Part shown: positions 16,515-25,683 of the stretch, one piece after another
Numbering within the stretch: the first letter of the stretch is position 1
How the letters are laid out: each line of letters starts with the position of its first letter
Program-made: the position numbers and the translations under genes
Notes under the pieces: generated by a model
Databases searched by the model: none
Told to the model about the DNA's origin: nothing
What the model saw: only the letters and a program-made list of their open reading frames with translations
Assembly (NCBI RefSeq): GCF_012933365.1
Contig: NZ_JABBVZ010000022.1
Location: 1 to 48,486, forward strand
Direction: 5' to 3'
Length of the DNA: 48,486 nucleotides
Source of the DNA: Sulfobacillus harzensis
GTDB taxonomy: Bacteria; Bacillota; Sulfobacillia; Sulfobacillales; Sulfobacillaceae

Positions 16515-17597
16515 ATGGACCGAAAAAAATGGTATGCCATCGCTGTTCTGGCGGGCGGCGCGGCGGCGCTAACAATCTATCTCGCACCCTATGCTGAAGC
16601 CCGGCAGAGCTTGGCGCCGCTTGGTGTCAATGCCATTTTGACGAAGAGTTGGAGTTCGATGGAGAAGGTCTCTTTCGGTGAAACGTTGAGCTATCAGAAT
16701 AGTCTTCTGCCCCCGGGCACGAATTTGGCAGGATTGTTTAATCTGCCCCTTCCCGGTGTAAGTGTCACGACCATCAATCTCTACCAAAACGCTCCGACCA
16801 GTTGGCGATTGGAGGAATTGAACCAAGGGGGAACGGTTGTGGGGGTGCTGGCCCGAAGCCACAACGCGTTGGTCACCTATCGAAGTGCCTCCAATGAGCG
16901 CACGATGAATCATCTGCCATCGTTCCTACGATCGCCATGGAGTGTATGGCAGATTCCCGAACCGACGGTATGGCAGAAGGAGTGGGTTGGCCGGGCGTCG
17001 CGCACCCGGGTAGCGGGGGTGCCGGCCTACCAGGTCACCTTGACCCCGAAAAATCACAAGACTCTCTGGGGCACGATTACCTATTGGTTCCAAGGTCAAT
17101 ATTTTGTGCCGCTAGGGGTGCAGGTGACAGATCGCCGCGGCGACACGGTGTTTGAAGCGAAGGCTACCATTTACACCCAAGGGGCGCCGGGTGCGTCAGC
17201 TCGTCCGCCGTCGGCCGGCCGGCTGGTTGATTGGCGGCCAACGCCAGCACTGGCCAACCTGTCGCATACCTTGAGCGGCCCTAAAGTCCCCTTCACCTTT
17301 CCACCGCAGTTAGGGTCGCTGGTGCGCGTCAGCCAGCGTCGCGCCGGCGGCAACGCGTTGGCTGTCTATGGAACGGGCCCGGGTCGCGTGGTGGTGTTAA
17401 TTACGGTCGCCCGACCCTTTCACGGCAAAGACGCGTCCCGCATCTTAAAGCCGGTCGCAGGAGATCCCGGGTTTCGCGGGGTGACCGACGGCGTATTTAG
17501 CGTGGTGACGTTTCGGCGCCATCAGCACGAAATCACGCTCATCGGTAGCCGATCCCAATCTCAGTTAGCAAGGTGGGCAAAAGAAGAATGGCATTAG
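16515..17597 (+). CDS. Exported LolA/RseB-like protein of unknown function
   Basis: This 360-residue protein has an N-terminal signal or anchor (residues 5-27, after a Lys-rich start) and a soluble domain. The pattern GVPAYQVTLTPK followed by GTITYWF and a PLGVQV strand resembles the beta-sheet repeats of LolA/RseB-type lipid-binding folds, which occur in Gram-positive sigma-factor regulators and lipoprotein-sorting homologues. This is a fold guess, not a firm family assignment. The start has AAAGGAGG upstream. The gene overlaps the ABC ATPase gene by 10 bp, so the protein probably works with that transporter. Confidence 0.6.
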   Translation: MDRKKWYAIAVLAGGAAALTIYLAPYAEARQSLAPLGVNAILTKSWSSMEKVSFGETLSYQNSLLPPGTNLAGLFNLPLPGVSVTTINLYQNAPTSWRLEELNQGGTVVGVLARSHNALVTYRSASNERTMNHLPSFLRSPWSVWQIPEPTVWQKEWVGRASRTRVAGVPAYQVTLTPKNHKTLWGTITYWFQGQYFVPLGVQVTDRRGDTVFEAKATIYTQGAPGASARPPSAGRLVDWRPTPALANLSHTLSGPKVPFTFPPQLGSLVRVSQRRAGGNALAVYGTGPGRVVVLITVARPFHGKDASRILKPVAGDPGFRGVTDGVFSVVTFRRHQHEITLIGSRSQSQLARWAKEEWH

Positions 17598-18508
17598 CGG
17601 TTGAGGTGCGAAACCTGTCGAAGTCTTATGGTCGGAAACAAGCCCTAGACCATGTTTCCTTCGTGCTCCCGCCAGGCGCCATGCTGGGTTTGGTGGGCCC
17701 CAACGGCGCCGGAAAGTCCACCCTGATGCGCATGTTGCTGGGATTGGTCCGGCCGACCTCCGGTTCCATCGTTTATAATGGGCGACCGTTGTGGCCTGAC
17801 CCAACTCCCTTGATGCCGGCCGTTGGTGGATTTGTGGATACCCCTCAGTTTTATCCGTATCTCAGTGGGCGAGAAAACCTCGCGCTGTTGGCGGAAATGG
17901 CTTCGATCCCCGTAAGCCGCGTGGACGAAGTGCTGGAGTATGTGCATCTGCGCCAAGATGGTGCTGAGCGCGTGGGCGGCTACTCCCACGGCATGCGTCA
18001 GCGATTGGGCATTGCGGCCGCTTTGATGAAGCGACCGGGGCTACTCATCTTGGACGAACCCCAGGACGGCCTCGATCCCGCCCGGTTAAAGGAGATGCGG
18101 CAGTTGGTCGGGGCGGTGCGGCTGGAGTTCGGCTGCACGATCATCATGTCGAGTCATGCGATTGCCGACGTGGAACGCTTGTGCGACCGGATTGCGGTTT
18201 TTGATCAGGGGCGTGTGCGCTATGTGGGACCGGCCAGCCAACTGGGCGGCACACCGATTGAAGCGATTGTATGGGAGGCCCGGCCGATGGATCGCGCGCT
18301 CGACGAGTTGCAAGCCTTGGGCGTTAATGCCCATCCCATCGATGAGGGCCGCATTCTCGCACCCTTGGATGCCCGATGGGATTTGGCCGATATTAACGCA
18401 GCACTCATTGGACGGGGAGTGCGCATATTCACCGTAATGCGGCGTGCGGAAAGTCTAGAATCGCGCCTATTAGCGTATTTGGAGGATCAGCATGTGGACG
18501 TGCGTTAA
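17588..18508 (+). CDS. ABC transporter ATP-binding protein (ABC-2 type exporter)
   Basis: This 306-residue ATPase has Walker A GPNGAGKST (about residue 38), a Q-loop region DTPQFYPYLSG, signature YSHGMRQR, Walker B LLILDEPQDGLDP and the switch histidine in MSSHAI. The order and C-terminal extension match DRA/CcmA-type exporters paired with a separate membrane subunit. I chose the ATG at 17588, spaced after AAGGTGGG; the GTG at 17573 would add five residues. It overlaps both neighbours, forming a three-gene translationally coupled unit. Confidence 0.9.
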   Translation: MALAVEVRNLSKSYGRKQALDHVSFVLPPGAMLGLVGPNGAGKSTLMRMLLGLVRPTSGSIVYNGRPLWPDPTPLMPAVGGFVDTPQFYPYLSGRENLALLAEMASIPVSRVDEVLEYVHLRQDGAERVGGYSHGMRQRLGIAAALMKRPGLLILDEPQDGLDPARLKEMRQLVGAVRLEFGCTIIMSSHAIADVERLCDRIAVFDQGRVRYVGPASQLGGTPIEAIVWEARPMDRALDELQALGVNAHPIDEGRILAPLDARWDLADINAALIGRGVRIFTVMRRAESLESRLLAYLEDQHVDVR

Positions 18509-19286
18509 ATGGGAGGCGCGCCGGTTGGCCCGTCAGTCGCGCTTTTGGGGATCACTCGTGGCAGTGGCCGTGCTGGGCGGGCTCTTTTCCTACGGATACC
18601 GATTGATGCATGGCCAGGCCTTCGTGGTGCCAACGGTGGGACGGGGGCTGGCTAATGGGTTTTTCGTGCCAATTTTAGCCCTAACCCTCTCTTCCAGTGT
18701 CCTCTTGCCGTTTTTTGTGGCGCTGGTTGCGGGCGACAGCGTCGCGGGAGAGCGGCAGTCCGGAACTTGGAATACGCTGTTGACGCAAGGCATCAGTCCC
18801 TGGCGGTTATTTTGGGGTAAAGCCCTGGTGTCCTTCGGCTACGCCGCTCTCGCGACATTAATTTTGTGTGCATCGAGTCTTGCGGGAGGCTGGGTGATTT
18901 TTGGCCTGCATGGATCGGCGCTCCCATCCGGTGTGGTGGCGTCGACGGGTCAATTTTGGCGTCTCATAGTCATTGTCTGGGGATATGCCACTGTCAGTCA
19001 GATGGTGGTCGCCGCCTTTGCCCTGCTGGTAAGCGCCTTTAGCCGACACAGCGTCTCGTCCCTCTTGGTAAGCATGGGCACCCTAATCGTGCTGGCGATG
19101 TTAGGGGACATGCCGATTTTGGCAGCGGTACGCCGCCTTCTTTTCACCAGTTACTTTTCCCGCTTGGGAGACACCTTGACCTTCCCGCCAAACTGGATCG
19201 CTCTGACCCACGGCTTATTGGTTTATGGCCTGTACCTTATCCTTTTCTTGGCCGCGATTCTGTGGTTCCAGCCGTTTCGTGACTAA
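18492..19286 (+). CDS. ABC-2 type transporter permease
   Basis: This 264-residue membrane protein has about six hydrophobic segments and an N-terminal cytoplasmic helix (WTCVKWEARRLARQS). The stretch GDSVAGERQSGTWNTLLTQGISPW is the typical ABC-2 permease motif (DxxxxExxxGTxxxLL). It partners the ATPase encoded just upstream, which it overlaps by 17 bp; GGAGG lies six bases before the ATG. The exported substrate is unknown. Confidence 0.85.
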   Translation: MWTCVKWEARRLARQSRFWGSLVAVAVLGGLFSYGYRLMHGQAFVVPTVGRGLANGFFVPILALTLSSSVLLPFFVALVAGDSVAGERQSGTWNTLLTQGISPWRLFWGKALVSFGYAALATLILCASSLAGGWVIFGLHGSALPSGVVASTGQFWRLIVIVWGYATVSQMVVAAFALLVSAFSRHSVSSLLVSMGTLIVLAMLGDMPILAAVRRLLFTSYFSRLGDTLTFPPNWIALTHGLLVYGLYLILFLAAILWFQPFRD

Positions 19287-19367
19287 TGGCAAATGGCGAC
19301 ACCTCGGGTGAATCTAGAGTATGGGGTGTGGCGCCCCATGGCGGTGTGCGCGGGCTCACCCTTTACA

Positions 19368-20761
19368 CTACCGGTAAGTTGTGACTTCCACGAGATGGAT
19401 TTTCGGGCCAATGATCTGATAGGTAAATTGCAACACCTGGGCCTGTCCGTCAACCGTCACATTGGGGGCCAGCAGAACTAACCCGGTGGGACGGTCAGAC
19501 GCTCCTAAGGCCATCGTAAGCCTAACGGGTGCACGAAACGCGACCGATTTGGCGCCCCAAAAGGGGTCAGACGATGGGGCGACCGAGGGAATAATGGACC
19601 GAAGCCAAGACAATTGGCGGTGTTGACTGGTATAGCGATAAGCCTCCAGGAGGCGAATCGCTTGGGGGGTGATGTCCAGAGGTGCCGGGCTATGGACGAA
19701 CAGCGCCAATCGTTCGGATAAGACGCCACGATAGTTGAGGGTGCCCATGGGCAGGGAGTTTTCGGAGAGCCACAGGGGATAGCGGCTGATAATCCAGGGA
19801 GGAATGTCGGCGTGATACGCGTCGGAGGACCGAGGCGCTGCACTGGCCAGGCTCTGGCTGGTGAGGCGGGCCGCCATCAGTTTGGCAAACACGACGTAGC
19901 GATAGGGCGTAAAGTAGCGTGCCATCTAAGAGGTAGCAGGTTTCTAAGGCGAGAGTGGGCGCGCTCGAGTCCGGAAGCCCTGGATTTGCCGGCACAATGG
20001 CGTGGGATGCGACGCGAAAGAGGAACACGCCTTGTTGGGTGGTGACGATGATGGTCTGCTAGGTGGCATTATGGGCAGCGATGACGGAAAGTCCCGGTTC
20101 GCCAGGCAGTACTGACGCCGTCCAGTGCCCCTGTACCATCAATAGCTGCGTGTCGAACGTGCTCTGAATGACGGCCACGTGAAGTCTCAATGAGGGAACG
20201 TCAAGCATCCGAACACATGTCCGTGGACGGCTCCGGCAGCGGGGGGGCGGCTAGGGGTCGGTTTGGCTGGGATGGCACGGGGGCCATGTTTGGGCGTGGG
20301 GCGGATGAAGCGTACTGAACCTGCTGCCATTGGTCGACGCCCCGCAGGGCCAGGGGTCTTTAATGGCATGGCTCAGCTCAGCCCCATGGCTTACGGGCGC
20401 AAGGGGGTTGGGAGTAACTGTGCCGGATGGGGAGACATGGAGATACTGGCTGCCGGAACCGATTTGACTCGAAGTTACGGTGGCGAGCACAGGGGCGTGG
20501 AACAACCCTACCAAGCTCCCATCAGACGTGGTCAGCACCTGAAGGCGCAAAATCGGTGACAACACTTTCTCCGCGCGCAATGCGGGCGGAAAACGACGGG
20601 GCTGGGCCCTGCAGCAATTCCACGGTGGTTGCAACGCTAAAGGCGTTGGACGTCAAGACAGCAAGAGAGTCGTGTTGGCTCCATACGACGCGCAATGTGT
20701 CTCAGGCTGGGGCAAGTGGTATTACGATAGAGCGGACATCGGTACCGACGGGTGCTCGCAT
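19368..20761 (-). pseudogene. Decayed gene for a secreted or beta-strand-rich protein
   Basis: Coding-like protein can be read down the minus strand only by changing frame. The pieces are: an ATG at 20761 running to a TGA at 20702-20704; the same frame to about 20540 (DTLRVVWSQHDSLAVL and onward); a second frame to about 20250 (VLTTSDGSLVGLFHAPVLAT); another from about 20215 (MLDVPSLRLHVAVIQS) through a TAG at 20059-20061 to about 19930; and finally an intact 185-codon frame, 19368-19925, that opens right after a frame change. The pieces read as alternating short beta strands, which would suit a propeller or lipoprotein-like domain. No family is recognised. Some annotation pipelines will call only the last 185 codons as a hypothetical protein. 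Confidence 0.5.
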
Positions 20762-20855
20762 GTGTTTTACCAAGATTCGCTGAGTCTAACGGTCTGGCCT
20801 AATCTCCCGCGGTGATCTCAAAGTCGCGGGGGCTGGAGATCTCGCGGGCTTGGAA

Positions 20856-20884
20856 TTGACATTCCGAGAGCGATTCCGTACGAT
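20856..20884 (+). promoter_or_regulatory. Candidate promoter of the remA-rpoZ-coaBC cluster
   Basis: A perfect TTGACA (20856-20861), a 17-bp spacer and TACGAT (20879-20884) lie 46 bp upstream of remA. The layout matches the promoters of the trp and aro operons in this window. Confidence 0.55.
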
Positions 20885-20930
20885 TACCAACGAGAAATGG
20901 CGAGACGCACCGCGTTGAGGGAGGTTCCTT

Positions 20931-21215
20931 TTGGACATCAAGCTGGTCAATATTGGCTTCGGCAACATTGTCTCGGCCAATCGCATCGTGGCAATCGTGA
21001 GTCCGGACTCGGCGCCCATCAAGCGCATTATCACGGAAGCACGAGACCGCGGGGTCCTGATTGATGCCACATATGGCCGCAGAACCCGCGCCGTGATTAT
21101 GACCGACAGCGAACACGTGATTCTGTCGGCGGTGCAGCCGGAGACCGTCGCCAATCGGCTGACCAGTCGTCCGGCTGACAGCGACGATGAGGACGATGAG
21201 GAGGACGAGGATTAA
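20931..21215 (+). CDS. remA: RemA family extracellular matrix regulator (DUF370)
   Basis: This 94-residue DNA-binding protein is strongly conserved: [44 protein letters not shown] and [12 protein letters not shown] are all RemA blocks. In Bacillus it activates biofilm matrix genes and forms ring-like assemblies. The start is TTG at 20931, with TTGAGGGAGG upstream. The last 13 residues are almost all Asp and Glu, an acidic tail beyond the family core. It is followed two bases later by rpoZ, where Bacillus has gmk in between. Confidence 0.93.
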   Translation: MDIKLVNIGFGNIVSANRIVAIVSPDSAPIKRIITEARDRGVLIDATYGRRTRAVIMTDSEHVILSAVQPETVANRLTSRPADSDDEDDEEDED

Positions 21216-21217
21216 AG

Positions 21218-21427
21218 GTGGCCCAGGCAGCCTCAGTGGAAGAATTGGTAAGTCAAACCAAGAGCAAGTATGCTCTGGTTGTAGCAGCGGCGCGTCGCGG
21301 ACGCGCCATTATGGACGGATATCAGCCGCTGGTTCAGGTCAACGCGACTAAGCCCGTAACTATTGCGTTGGAAGAGATTCAGCGCGGCCTCGTATCCGTT
21401 GAAGTGCCGCCATCTGGCATTAAATAA
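21218..21427 (+). CDS. rpoZ: DNA-directed RNA polymerase omega subunit
   Basis: This 69-residue protein has the omega core: LVSQTKSKYALVVAAARRGRAI followed by KPVTIALEEIQRG. It binds the beta' subunit and helps assemble and stabilise RNA polymerase. The start is GTG at 21218, with AAAGG just upstream. Its position between remA and coaBC matches the conserved Firmicutes order, minus gmk. Confidence 0.93.
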   Translation: MAQAASVEELVSQTKSKYALVVAAARRGRAIMDGYQPLVQVNATKPVTIALEEIQRGLVSVEVPPSGIK

Positions 21428-22621
21428 ATGCGTATCATTGTTGGAGTGGCCGGCGGGATTGCTGCCTATAAGGCGTGCGAGGTCGTGAGTCGGCTTGTTA
21501 AGGCTGGCCACTCTGTACGGGTCGTCATGACTCCGGCGGCGGCACAATTCGTGGCGCCGCTCACTTTTCGCGCCCTGTCGGGACACGCCGTGGGGATCGA
21601 AGCCGCGGACGAGCCGGCGGGTCCGCTTTCGCATGTCCAGTTGGCCCATTGGGCGGAGGCGCTGGTCATCGCCCCGGCCACCGCTTCGCTCATGAGCCGT
21701 TTAGCCCATGGACAAACGGACGATCTGTTGGGGCTGGTGTATTTGGGGATCCGCGGACCGGTTGTGGCGGCTCCGGCAATGGAGCCAGAGATGTGGTCCC
21801 ATCCTCGAACCCAAGCCAATGCCAGCGTTTTAAGAGCGGACGGGGTGCGGCTGGTCGGTCCCGCCGTGGGGCGCATGGCGTCGGGGCAAGAGGGATTGGG
21901 GCGTATGGCCGAACCGGCAGAGATTGTGGCGGCGCTGGAGGACGCGCTGACCCCGAAGGATTTGGCCGGCACCACCATAGTGGTCACGGCGGGTGCAACC
22001 TGGGAGCATTTTGATCCGGTGCGAGTTCTGACCAACCCTTCCACCGGGCTCATGGGGGTCCTTATCGCCAATCAAGCGGCGCGCCGTGGCGCTGACGTGA
22101 GGTTGGTCACGGGACCGGCCGTCCCGTACGCTGTGGACGATCGAGTACGGCGGGAAACGGTGGTTAGCGCCGAGGAGATGCAACGGGCCGTGATTGCCAT
22201 GGCACAAGACGCTGATGTGGTGGTTGGCGCGGCCGCCGTCTCGGATTTTCGCCCTCGCGAGCGACTAGGGTCCAAAGCCCATAAGGATGACGTCGGTCTG
22301 AACTGGGAGATGGTCCGAAATCCTGACATCATTCAGTCGATTGGGGAGCGCTACCAAGGCCAGAAGGTATTGGTGGGGTTCGCCGCGGAAACCGAGGATG
22401 TGCTGGCGCAGGCGGAAGCCAAGCGACGGAAAAAACATTTGGATGCCGTGGTCGCCAATCTGGTGGGAGTTGGGCGTGGTTTTGGCGCCGGCGAATATGG
22501 CGCTTGGCTGGTCACAGCGGAGGGTCCGCGGGAACTCGGTGGCAGTAAAGAGCACACGGCTGCCGCTTTGTTAGATTGGATTCGTGAGAGGCGGGCAGCC
22601 GGCCATGGCCATATTGGCTGA
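21428..22621 (+). CDS. coaBC: Bifunctional phosphopantothenoylcysteine decarboxylase/phosphopantothenate-cysteine ligase
   Basis: This 397-residue enzyme of coenzyme A synthesis joins phosphopantothenate to cysteine (CoaB, about residues 185-395) and decarboxylates the product with FMN (CoaC, about 1-180). Visible marks are GVAGGIAAYKACEVVSRL, the catalytic His69 in LSHVQLAHW, IAPATA, and TAGATWEHFDPVRVLTN. Several motif residues differ from the usual enzyme: PAMNxxMW reads PAMEPEMW (Glu119 for Asn), the lid cysteine is Ser152 (MASGQEGLGRM), and the ligase motif NxSSGKMG reads NPSTGLMG. It follows rpoZ with no gap. Confidence 0.9.
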   Translation: MRIIVGVAGGIAAYKACEVVSRLVKAGHSVRVVMTPAAAQFVAPLTFRALSGHAVGIEAADEPAGPLSHVQLAHWAEALVIAPATASLMSRLAHGQTDDLLGLVYLGIRGPVVAAPAMEPEMWSHPRTQANASVLRADGVRLVGPAVGRMASGQEGLGRMAEPAEIVAALEDALTPKDLAGTTIVVTAGATWEHFDPVRVLTNPSTGLMGVLIANQAARRGADVRLVTGPAVPYAVDDRVRRETVVSAEEMQRAVIAMAQDADVVVGAAAVSDFRPRERLGSKAHKDDVGLNWEMVRNPDIIQSIGERYQGQKVLVGFAAETEDVLAQAEAKRRKKHLDAVVANLVGVGRGFGAGEYGAWLVTAEGPRELGGSKEHTAAALLDWIRERRAAGHGHIG

Positions 22622-24749
22622 GGTTGTCATCGATCAGGTTGCGCCTGGTCTGGATCGGCCCTTTACCTACGTTGTTCCCGATACTTTCGAAGAACAGGTG
22701 GCCTTGGGCCAATGGGTCGAGGTGCCGTTCGGATCCCGGGTGCTCCATGGAGTCATCACGCAACTCGCCGCGGGAGATCCGGCGGAGGGCACCAAAGCTA
22801 TCCATGCGATTGTTGATAGGAAGCCGGTGGTGACCCCGGTCCTTTTGGAGATGGCTCAGTGGCTTTCGGGGCGGTATCTCTGCTACGTGTCCCAAGCCTT
22901 GCGGTCCATGGTCCCGGCTTCCGTGCGGCGCCGTCAGTCGGCGCGCCCTAAAATGGTTTGGTACCGAGTGGTGGGTGCGCGCAGCGGGCGACCGTCCACG
23001 AAGCAGGCCATGTTTGAATTCGTGCGGGATCATGGACCGGTCGATCGGCGCACGCTCTTGGACCAGTTCAACAATGCCCAGCAAGCGCTGCGGGCCCTGG
23101 TTGCGGAAGAGGCGCTCGAGGTGCTGACCGATCCACCCCAAAGTCCGTTGCCCCAGGAGGCGCTCCACCAGCTGACGGCAGCTCAGCAAGCGGTCTTGCA
23201 GACTATGGAATCTGAACCGGGACGGGCCTGGCTTTTGGAAGGGGTGACCGGTTCGGGCAAGACCGAAGTGTACTTAGCGCTCATTGAGGCTCGGGTAGCG
23301 GCTGGTCGGCAGGCCCTGGTGCTGTTGCCGGAAATCGCACTTACCCCTCAGGTGCTGCTGCGTTTTCGGGAGCGGTTTGGGACCCGAGTAGCCGTTTGGC
23401 ATTCCGGGTTAGGCCATGGGGAGCGGCGCTTGATTTGGGAGGCTGTACGCGACGGCCGGGTGTCGGTAGTTGTGGGGGCACGATCGGCGGTGTTTTTGCC
23501 CTTTCCTCGTTTGGGCGCCATTGTTGTCGACGAGGAGCACGAACCAAGCTACAAGCAGGAGGAGCATCCCCGTTATCATGCCCGCGAAGCGGCCTTGTGG
23601 CGTGGAAAGCGCGAGGGCGTGACCGTGGTTCTGGGAAGCGCGACCCCATCGGTAGAAACCCGATTCTGGGCTGAGCAAGGTGCAATCGGCCATCTGAGAT
23701 TGCCCGAACGAGCGATGGGGAGGAGCTTGCCGGCGGTCGAACTGGTCGACATGCGGGAGGAACTGCAAAAGGGTAACCGTCAGATGTTTAGCCACGCGTT
23801 GACTACCGCCCTGGACGAGGTGTTAAGGCGCGGCGAGCAGGCCATTTTGTTTCTGAATCGGCGGGGCTATTCGACCTTTGTGCTCTGCAGGGCTTGCGGA
23901 CAAGCTTTACAATGCCCGGACTGCGCCGTCTCCCTTACGTATCATCAGCGCGACAATCGCTTGGTCTGCCATTATTGCCTGAAGGAACAGCCGTTGCCGA
24001 AACGGTGCCCAGAGTGCGGCAGTGACAAAATCCGTTATTTTGGTGCGGGTACCGAGCGGGTAGCTGATGAGGTCGGGCGTCTCTTTCCCGGTACACGGGT
24101 GATCCGCGCCGACCGAGACACCCTGACGCGGCCCGATGACTACGCTGAACTTTATCAAAACTTTTTGTCGGGACAAGCCGATGTATTAGTCGGAACGCAA
24201 ATGATTGCCAAAGGCATGGACTTTCCCCGGGTTACACTGGTAGGGGTGGTGGCAGCTGACACGGCGCTCCATCTGCCCGATTATCGTGCGGCAGAACGCA
24301 CGTTTCAGTTGTTGGTGCAAGCCGGAGGGCGTTCCGGACGGGGAGATCAGGCGGGGCGGGTCGTGATCCAGACCTATAATCCGGATCATTACGCCATCTT
24401 TCACGCGTATCGCCATGATTATGCGGCATTCTATCAAGAGGAAATCAGCTTTCGTGAACAAGCCCATTACCCGCCGTATTCTGACCTCTGGCTACTGGTC
24501 CTTGAAGGATCGGAAGAGTCCGACGTGAAAGCCCGGGCGGACGGCGTGTATAGGGATTTGAGAGCTGTTTGGCCCAACGGAGAAATATTGGGCCCAGCGC
24601 CCGCTCCCTTGGCCCGTATTCGTGGACAATACCGCTACCATCTTTTGTTGAAGAGCACCCATAATGATGACTTGGCAGTGGTTCTCCGAACCTTGCAAAG
24701 CCAGCATCGCGGGGTGAGCATCACCCGGGATCCGTACTTTTTGATGTAG
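22605..24749 (+). CDS. priA: Primosomal protein N' (replication restart helicase)
   Basis: This 714-residue superfamily 2 helicase reloads the replisome at stalled forks. The N-terminal DNA-binding domain starts AEVVIDQVAPGLDRPFTYVVP. The helicase core has Walker A GVTGSGKTEVY, DEEH in VVDEEHEPSYKQEE, GSATPS, and motif VI QAGGRSGRG. The zinc module with four CxxC pairs runs from CRACGQALQCPDC to CPEC. I chose the ATG at 22605, which overlaps coaBC by 17 bp; the GTG at 22584 is less likely. Fmt follows 13 bp later, with no def in between. Confidence 0.94.
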   Translation: MAILAEVVIDQVAPGLDRPFTYVVPDTFEEQVALGQWVEVPFGSRVLHGVITQLAAGDPAEGTKAIHAIVDRKPVVTPVLLEMAQWLSGRYLCYVSQALRSMVPASVRRRQSARPKMVWYRVVGARSGRPSTKQAMFEFVRDHGPVDRRTLLDQFNNAQQALRALVAEEALEVLTDPPQSPLPQEALHQLTAAQQAVLQTMESEPGRAWLLEGVTGSGKTEVYLALIEARVAAGRQALVLLPEIALTPQVLLRFRERFGTRVAVWHSGLGHGERRLIWEAVRDGRVSVVVGARSAVFLPFPRLGAIVVDEEHEPSYKQEEHPRYHAREAALWRGKREGVTVVLGSATPSVETRFWAEQGAIGHLRLPERAMGRSLPAVELVDMREELQKGNRQMFSHALTTALDEVLRRGEQAILFLNRRGYSTFVLCRACGQALQCPDCAVSLTYHQRDNRLVCHYCLKEQPLPKRCPECGSDKIRYFGAGTERVADEVGRLFPGTRVIRADRDTLTRPDDYAELYQNFLSGQADVLVGTQMIAKGMDFPRVTLVGVVAADTALHLPDYRAAERTFQLLVQAGGRSGRGDQAGRVVIQTYNPDHYAIFHAYRHDYAAFYQEEISFREQAHYPPYSDLWLLVLEGSEESDVKARADGVYRDLRAVWPNGEILGPAPAPLARIRGQYRYHLLLKSTHNDDLAVVLRTLQSQHRGVSITRDPYFLM

Positions 24750-24762
24750 TGAGGAGGAGTTT

Positions 24763-25683
24763 ATGGCCCGCATCCTCTTTATGGGCACTCCCGAATACGC
24801 CCGCCGTATTTTGGAGCGCATCTATCAACCCGACGACCAGTATCTGGTGGTGACTAAGCCGGACATGCCCGTGGGGCGCCGGCAAATTCTCACCCCCTCG
24901 CCCGTGGCGGTTTGGGCTGAGGCTCAGAATCTTCCGGTTATGAAGCCGGTGAAGCTCAAGGACTTTCGGGGAGCGTGGGAGTCGTTCAAGCCCGATTGGA
25001 TTCTTACCGCCGCCTATGGGCGCATTTTGCCGCCTTGGCTACTCGCCTTGCCGCGCGTGGGCGCGTATAACTTACATGCCTCTTTGCTGCCGCGCTGGCG
25101 CGGGGCGAATCCCGTCGCTTGGGCGATTTTGAGCGAGGATTCGGTGACCGGCGTGACGTTGATGGCCATGGACGAAGGGATGGACACTGGTCCGATCGTT
25201 GCGACAGCCACAACGGCGATCGGGCCCGAAGATACGACCGGCAGTTTGACATTGCGTCTGGCCGAACTGGGGGCTGCTCTATGGCTTGAAACCCGTGACC
25301 GCTACGGCGTCAGCCGCTTCCCCAGCATCCCACAAGATGAAGCGGGGAGGTGTCTTGCACCCAAGTTTGACCGTACGGCTGGACGCATGAGGTGGGACGA
25401 GACCGCTCACGCTCTCGACGCTCAGGTACGAAGCATGACGCCCGAGCCCGGCGCCTATACTATGCTGGGTGATTTACGCATCAAAATTTTAGCTGCGCGG
25501 GCCCAAGGGGCTACTGGCTCGGGAACGCCCGGCACGGCACACCTGGATGGGGAGGACTGGACCGTCCAGACCGGTGAAGGCATTCTCCGGGTATCGCGCA
25601 TTCAGCCCGCCGGCCGGCGCATTATGTCTCCTGGGGAGTTTGTTCGCGGGCGACGGGGGGAGGTAGAATGGACGCTTCAGTAA
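24763..25683 (+). CDS. fmt: Methionyl-tRNA formyltransferase
   Basis: This 306-residue enzyme formylates initiator Met-tRNA using 10-formyltetrahydrofolate. The N-terminal domain has FMGTPEYARRIL, AAYGRILP, the catalytic triad region NLHASLLPRWRGANPVAWAI, and MDEGMDTGPIV with the catalytic aspartate. The C-terminal domain includes the conserved segment LDAQVRSMTPEPGAYT. The start has GAGGAGGAG upstream. Its partner peptide deformylase (def), normally next door, is not in the window. Confidence 0.94.
   Translation: MARILFMGTPEYARRILERIYQPDDQYLVVTKPDMPVGRRQILTPSPVAVWAEAQNLPVMKPVKLKDFRGAWESFKPDWILTAAYGRILPPWLLALPRVGAYNLHASLLPRWRGANPVAWAILSEDSVTGVTLMAMDEGMDTGPIVATATTAIGPEDTTGSLTLRLAELGAALWLETRDRYGVSRFPSIPQDEAGRCLAPKFDRTAGRMRWDETAHALDAQVRSMTPEPGAYTMLGDLRIKILAARAQGATGSGTPGTAHLDGEDWTVQTGEGILRVSRIQPAGRRIMSPGEFVRGRRGEVEWTLQ

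Noticed and set aside
22512-23189. Minus-strand frame of 225 codons across the coaBC/priA junction
   Set aside because: Opposite two conserved genes and without any motif.
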